Source: Geobacter sp.
Lineage (GTDB): Bacteria > Desulfobacterota > Desulfuromonadia > Geobacterales > Pseudopelobacteraceae
Direction of reading: 5' to 3'
Length of the DNA stretch: 6,442 bases
Assembly (NCBI GenBank): GCA_027346925.1
Contig: DAIERH010000136.1
Span: 1-6,442, forward strand
In this document: piece after piece, positions 4,737-6,442 of the stretch
How the letters are laid out: every line of letters begins with the position of its first letter
How positions within the stretch are numbered: position 1 is the stretch's first letter
Program-made: the position numbers and the translations under genes
Notes under the pieces: generated by a model
The model's input: the letters and a program-made list of their open reading frames with translations, nothing else
Databases searched by the model: none
What the model was told of the DNA's origin: nothing

Positions 4737-6442
4737 GTGAACGATACCAGGCGCTTCAACCGCCTCATCCACGCCCGCAGCCCCTATCTGCTCCAGCACG
4801 CGGAAAACCCGGTGGACTGGTTCGAATGGGGCGACGAGGCCTTTGAAACGGCCCGCGGCGAGAACCGGCCGGTTTTCCTGTCCATCGGCTACGCCACCTG
4901 CCACTGGTGCCATGTCATGGCCCACGAATGCTTCGAGGACCAGGATGTGGCCAACCTGCTCAACCGGCATTTCGTCAGCATCAAGGTGGACCGTGAAGAG
5001 CGGCCCGACATCGACGACTTCTACATGACCTCCACCCAGATAATGGGCGCCAGGGGCGGCTGGCCCCTGAACATCTTCATGACTCCCGACAAACTCCCCT
5101 TCCTGTCCATCACCTACCTGCCCAAACTGGGCAGCGGCGGCATGAGCGGCTTCATGGACCTGGCTGCGAACATCGCCGTGCTCTGGCGCCAGCGCCCCGA
5201 CCTGATCGAACAGAACTGCCGGGCCGTCATGTCAGAGATGGGCACGCTTGCACGTCCCAAGCAGCACGCGGATGTGGTCCTGGCGGAGCTTTCCCGAAAC
5301 GCCTTCGAGCAACTCTCGGCGATCTACGATCGGGAGCACGGTGGCTTCGGGAGCGCCCCCAAGTTCCCCATGCCGATCTATCTGAGCTGGCTGATCGAAC
5401 AGGGGCATGGCGGCAACCGGCAGGCCATGGAGATGGCGCTCCACACCCTGGCCAGGATACGTTCCGGCGGCATCTGGGATCACCTGGGCGGGGGCCTGCA
5501 CCGCTATTCCACGGATCGGGAATGGCTGGCGCCCCACTTCGAGAAGATGCTCTACGACCAGGCACTGCTGGCCCTGGCCAGCCTGGAGGCCTACCAGGCA
5601 ACCGATGACCACATGTTCCTGGCCATGGCCGAGGAGATCCTATCCTTTGCGGAACGCGAACTGCTTTCACCGGAAGGCGCCTTCTGCGCGGCCCTGGATG
5701 CCGATTCCGAAGGGGTGGAGGGAAAATTCTACCTGTGGGACAAAAGGGAGATCGAGGATTTGCTCGGACCGGATGCGGACCTGTTCTGCCGTTTCTACGC
5801 CGTACGGCCGGAGGGCAACTTCGAAGGGCATACCATCCTCACCACACCGGAAGGGATGGCGGAATTCTGCGCACGCCAGGGGCTTGACCAGACAGAGACG
5901 GAACAAAGCCTGGAGCGCGGCCGGCTCCTGCTCCTGAAACAGCGGGAGACGCGCGTACGACCGTTTCGCGACGGGAAGATCCTCACCGCTTGGAACGGCC
6001 TGATGATCGCGGCCCTGGCCAGGGCCGCGGCACTTGGCGGAAAACGGGCGTTTCTGGAGCGGTCCGGCCACATTGCCGGCTTTTGCCTGAACAGCCTGCG
6101 CCGGAAGGACGGCCGGCTGCTGCGCAGCTTCCTGGGGGGTGCGTCGGACGTGCCGGCCTTTCTGGAGGACCATGCCGGCCTCTGCTTCGGCCTGCTGGAG
6201 CTGTTCGAGACAACCCTCGACAATACCTGGCTGGAAGCGGCGCTCGGCCTGGCGGATGACAGCCTGCGGCTCTTCCGCCGCCCGGATGACGGCTGTTTTG
6301 CCACGATCGGGAACGATGCGGAACAGATGCCGGCCCGGGTCACCCTGGACCATGACGGCGTCACCCCTTCCGCCGCTTCCCTGCTGGCCCAGGTGCTGAT
6401 ACGGCTGGGGCGCGCCTGTGACCGGCCGGACCTGGCCGAGGC
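4737..6442 (+). CDS. DUF255 / YyaL / SPATA20-type thioredoxin-domain protein, 3' end cut by window edge
   Basis: A member of the conserved family known as YyaL in Bacillus and SPATA20/SSP411 in animals. It has an N-terminal thioredoxin-like domain followed by an alpha/alpha-barrel resembling sugar epimerases and six-hairpin glycosidases. The biochemical role is not established. The frame is open for 568 codons without a break. Family landmarks: 'SPYLLQHAENPVDWFEWG' (15-32), the CHWC motif with Cys55 and Cys58 in 'GYATCHWCHVM', 'VDREERPDID' (84-93), 'GGWPLNIFMTP' (107-117), 'HGGFGSAPKFP' (201-211), 'HFEKMLYDQALL' (267-278), 'LDADSEGVEGKFYLW' (320-334), 'TAWNGLMIAALA' (417-428) and 'TPSAAS' (near 543). 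No signal peptide is seen, so it is probably cytoplasmic. Family members usually have about 680-700 residues, so roughly 110-130 are missing beyond the edge. The segment after 'FMTPD' is atypical ('KLPFLSITYLPK' rather than the usual '..PFxGGTYFP'). The start is GTG. It is divergent from the macro gene, and the sequence shows no operon partner. Confidence 0.93.
   Translation, partial: MNDTRRFNRLIHARSPYLLQHAENPVDWFEWGDEAFETARGENRPVFLSIGYATCHWCHVMAHECFEDQDVANLLNRHFVSIKVDREERPDIDDFYMTSTQIMGARGGWPLNIFMTPDKLPFLSITYLPKLGSGGMSGFMDLAANIAVLWRQRPDLIEQNCRAVMSEMGTLARPKQHADVVLAELSRNAFEQLSAIYDREHGGFGSAPKFPMPIYLSWLIEQGHGGNRQAMEMALHTLARIRSGGIWDHLGGGLHRYSTDREWLAPHFEKMLYDQALLALASLEAYQATDDHMFLAMAEEILSFAERELLSPEGAFCAALDADSEGVEGKFYLWDKREIEDLLGPDADLFCRFYAVRPEGNFEGHTILTTPEGMAEFCARQGLDQTETEQSLERGRLLLLKQRETRVRPFRDGKILTAWNGLMIAALARAAALGGKRAFLERSGHIAGFCLNSLRRKDGRLLRSFLGGASDVPAFLEDHAGLCFGLLELFETTLDNTWLEAALGLADDSLRLFRRPDDGCFATIGNDAEQMPARVTLDHDGVTPSAASLLAQVLIRLGRACDRPDLAE
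6008..6029. repeat. Perfect 22-bp palindrome inside the DUF255 gene
   Basis: The half-site CGCGGCCCTGG is followed immediately by its exact reverse complement, with no spacer. It encodes part of 'MIAALARAAALGG', just after the conserved 'TAWNG' motif. The Ala/Leu/Arg codons and high G+C favour such self-complementarity, so it may be incidental. Confidence 0.6.

Noticed and set aside
4735..4740. ATGTGA at the DUF255 start as a stop-start overlap
   Set aside because: No upstream plus-strand gene ends here; the ATG is immediately followed by TGA, so it is only an accident beside the real GTG start.
4863..4874. 12-bp palindrome AACCGGCCGGTT in the DUF255 gene
   Set aside because: Short, G+C-rich and fully inside conserved coding sequence ('ENRPVF'); expected by chance.
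4230..4970. A 246-codon minus-strand frame spanning the macro gene, the intergenic region and the start of the DUF255 gene
   Set aside because: It crosses two well-supported genes in other frames and a likely promoter region; the product shows no domain.
4163..6442. Macro protein plus neighbours as a DarTG-like toxin-antitoxin or new defence module
   Set aside because: There is no DarT-like ADP-ribosyltransferase, nuclease or small toxin frame nearby; the neighbours are a housekeeping-type helicase and a widespread DUF255 protein on opposing strands.

Overview
The window is about 60% G+C by eye and reads as ordinary chromosome of a free-living bacterium. Two things suggest a Geobacter-like member of the Desulfuromonadota: the protein sequences, and a C-tract/G-tract repeat that encodes a 'PPFGKGGRGGI'-type peptide. 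That assignment is inference from remembered family resemblance, not a database result. There is no rRNA, tRNA, CRISPR array, transposase or phage gene.

Layout, left to right. (1) Positions 1-2019, minus strand: polyphosphate kinase 1 (ppk1), GTG start, running off the left edge so its C-terminus is missing. (2) Positions 2020-2139: an AT-rich divergent intergenic region with a likely ppk promoter, whose spacer is exactly a 16-bp palindrome. (3) Positions 2140-4146, plus strand: a complete Rep-type SF1A DNA helicase with all motifs intact. (4) A 16-bp convergent gap, then 4163-4630, minus strand: a small TARG1/ALC1-like macro-domain protein. Its last 11 residues are encoded by a dispersed hairpin repeat. 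(5) Positions 4631-4736: a second divergent intergenic region, with a 17-bp imperfect dyad overlapping an extended -10-like sequence. (6) Positions 4737-6442, plus strand: a DUF255 / YyaL / SPATA20-type protein with a thioredoxin-like domain carrying CHWC, GTG start, running off the right edge.

The two edge genes are open all the way to the window ends. The only long frames competing with them are shadows, including a 2-kb open frame exactly antisense to ppk. The genes alternate in strand and do not form a shared operon. Their roles (polyphosphate metabolism, replication/repair helicase, ADP-ribose-type ligand handling, unknown thioredoxin-fold protein) do not add up to one obvious pathway. 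I see no convincing new multi-gene system. The points most worth a second look are the repeat-derived tail and missing TARG1-type catalytic residues of the macro protein, the operator-like palindrome in the ppk promoter, and a perfect 22-bp palindrome inside the DUF255 gene.
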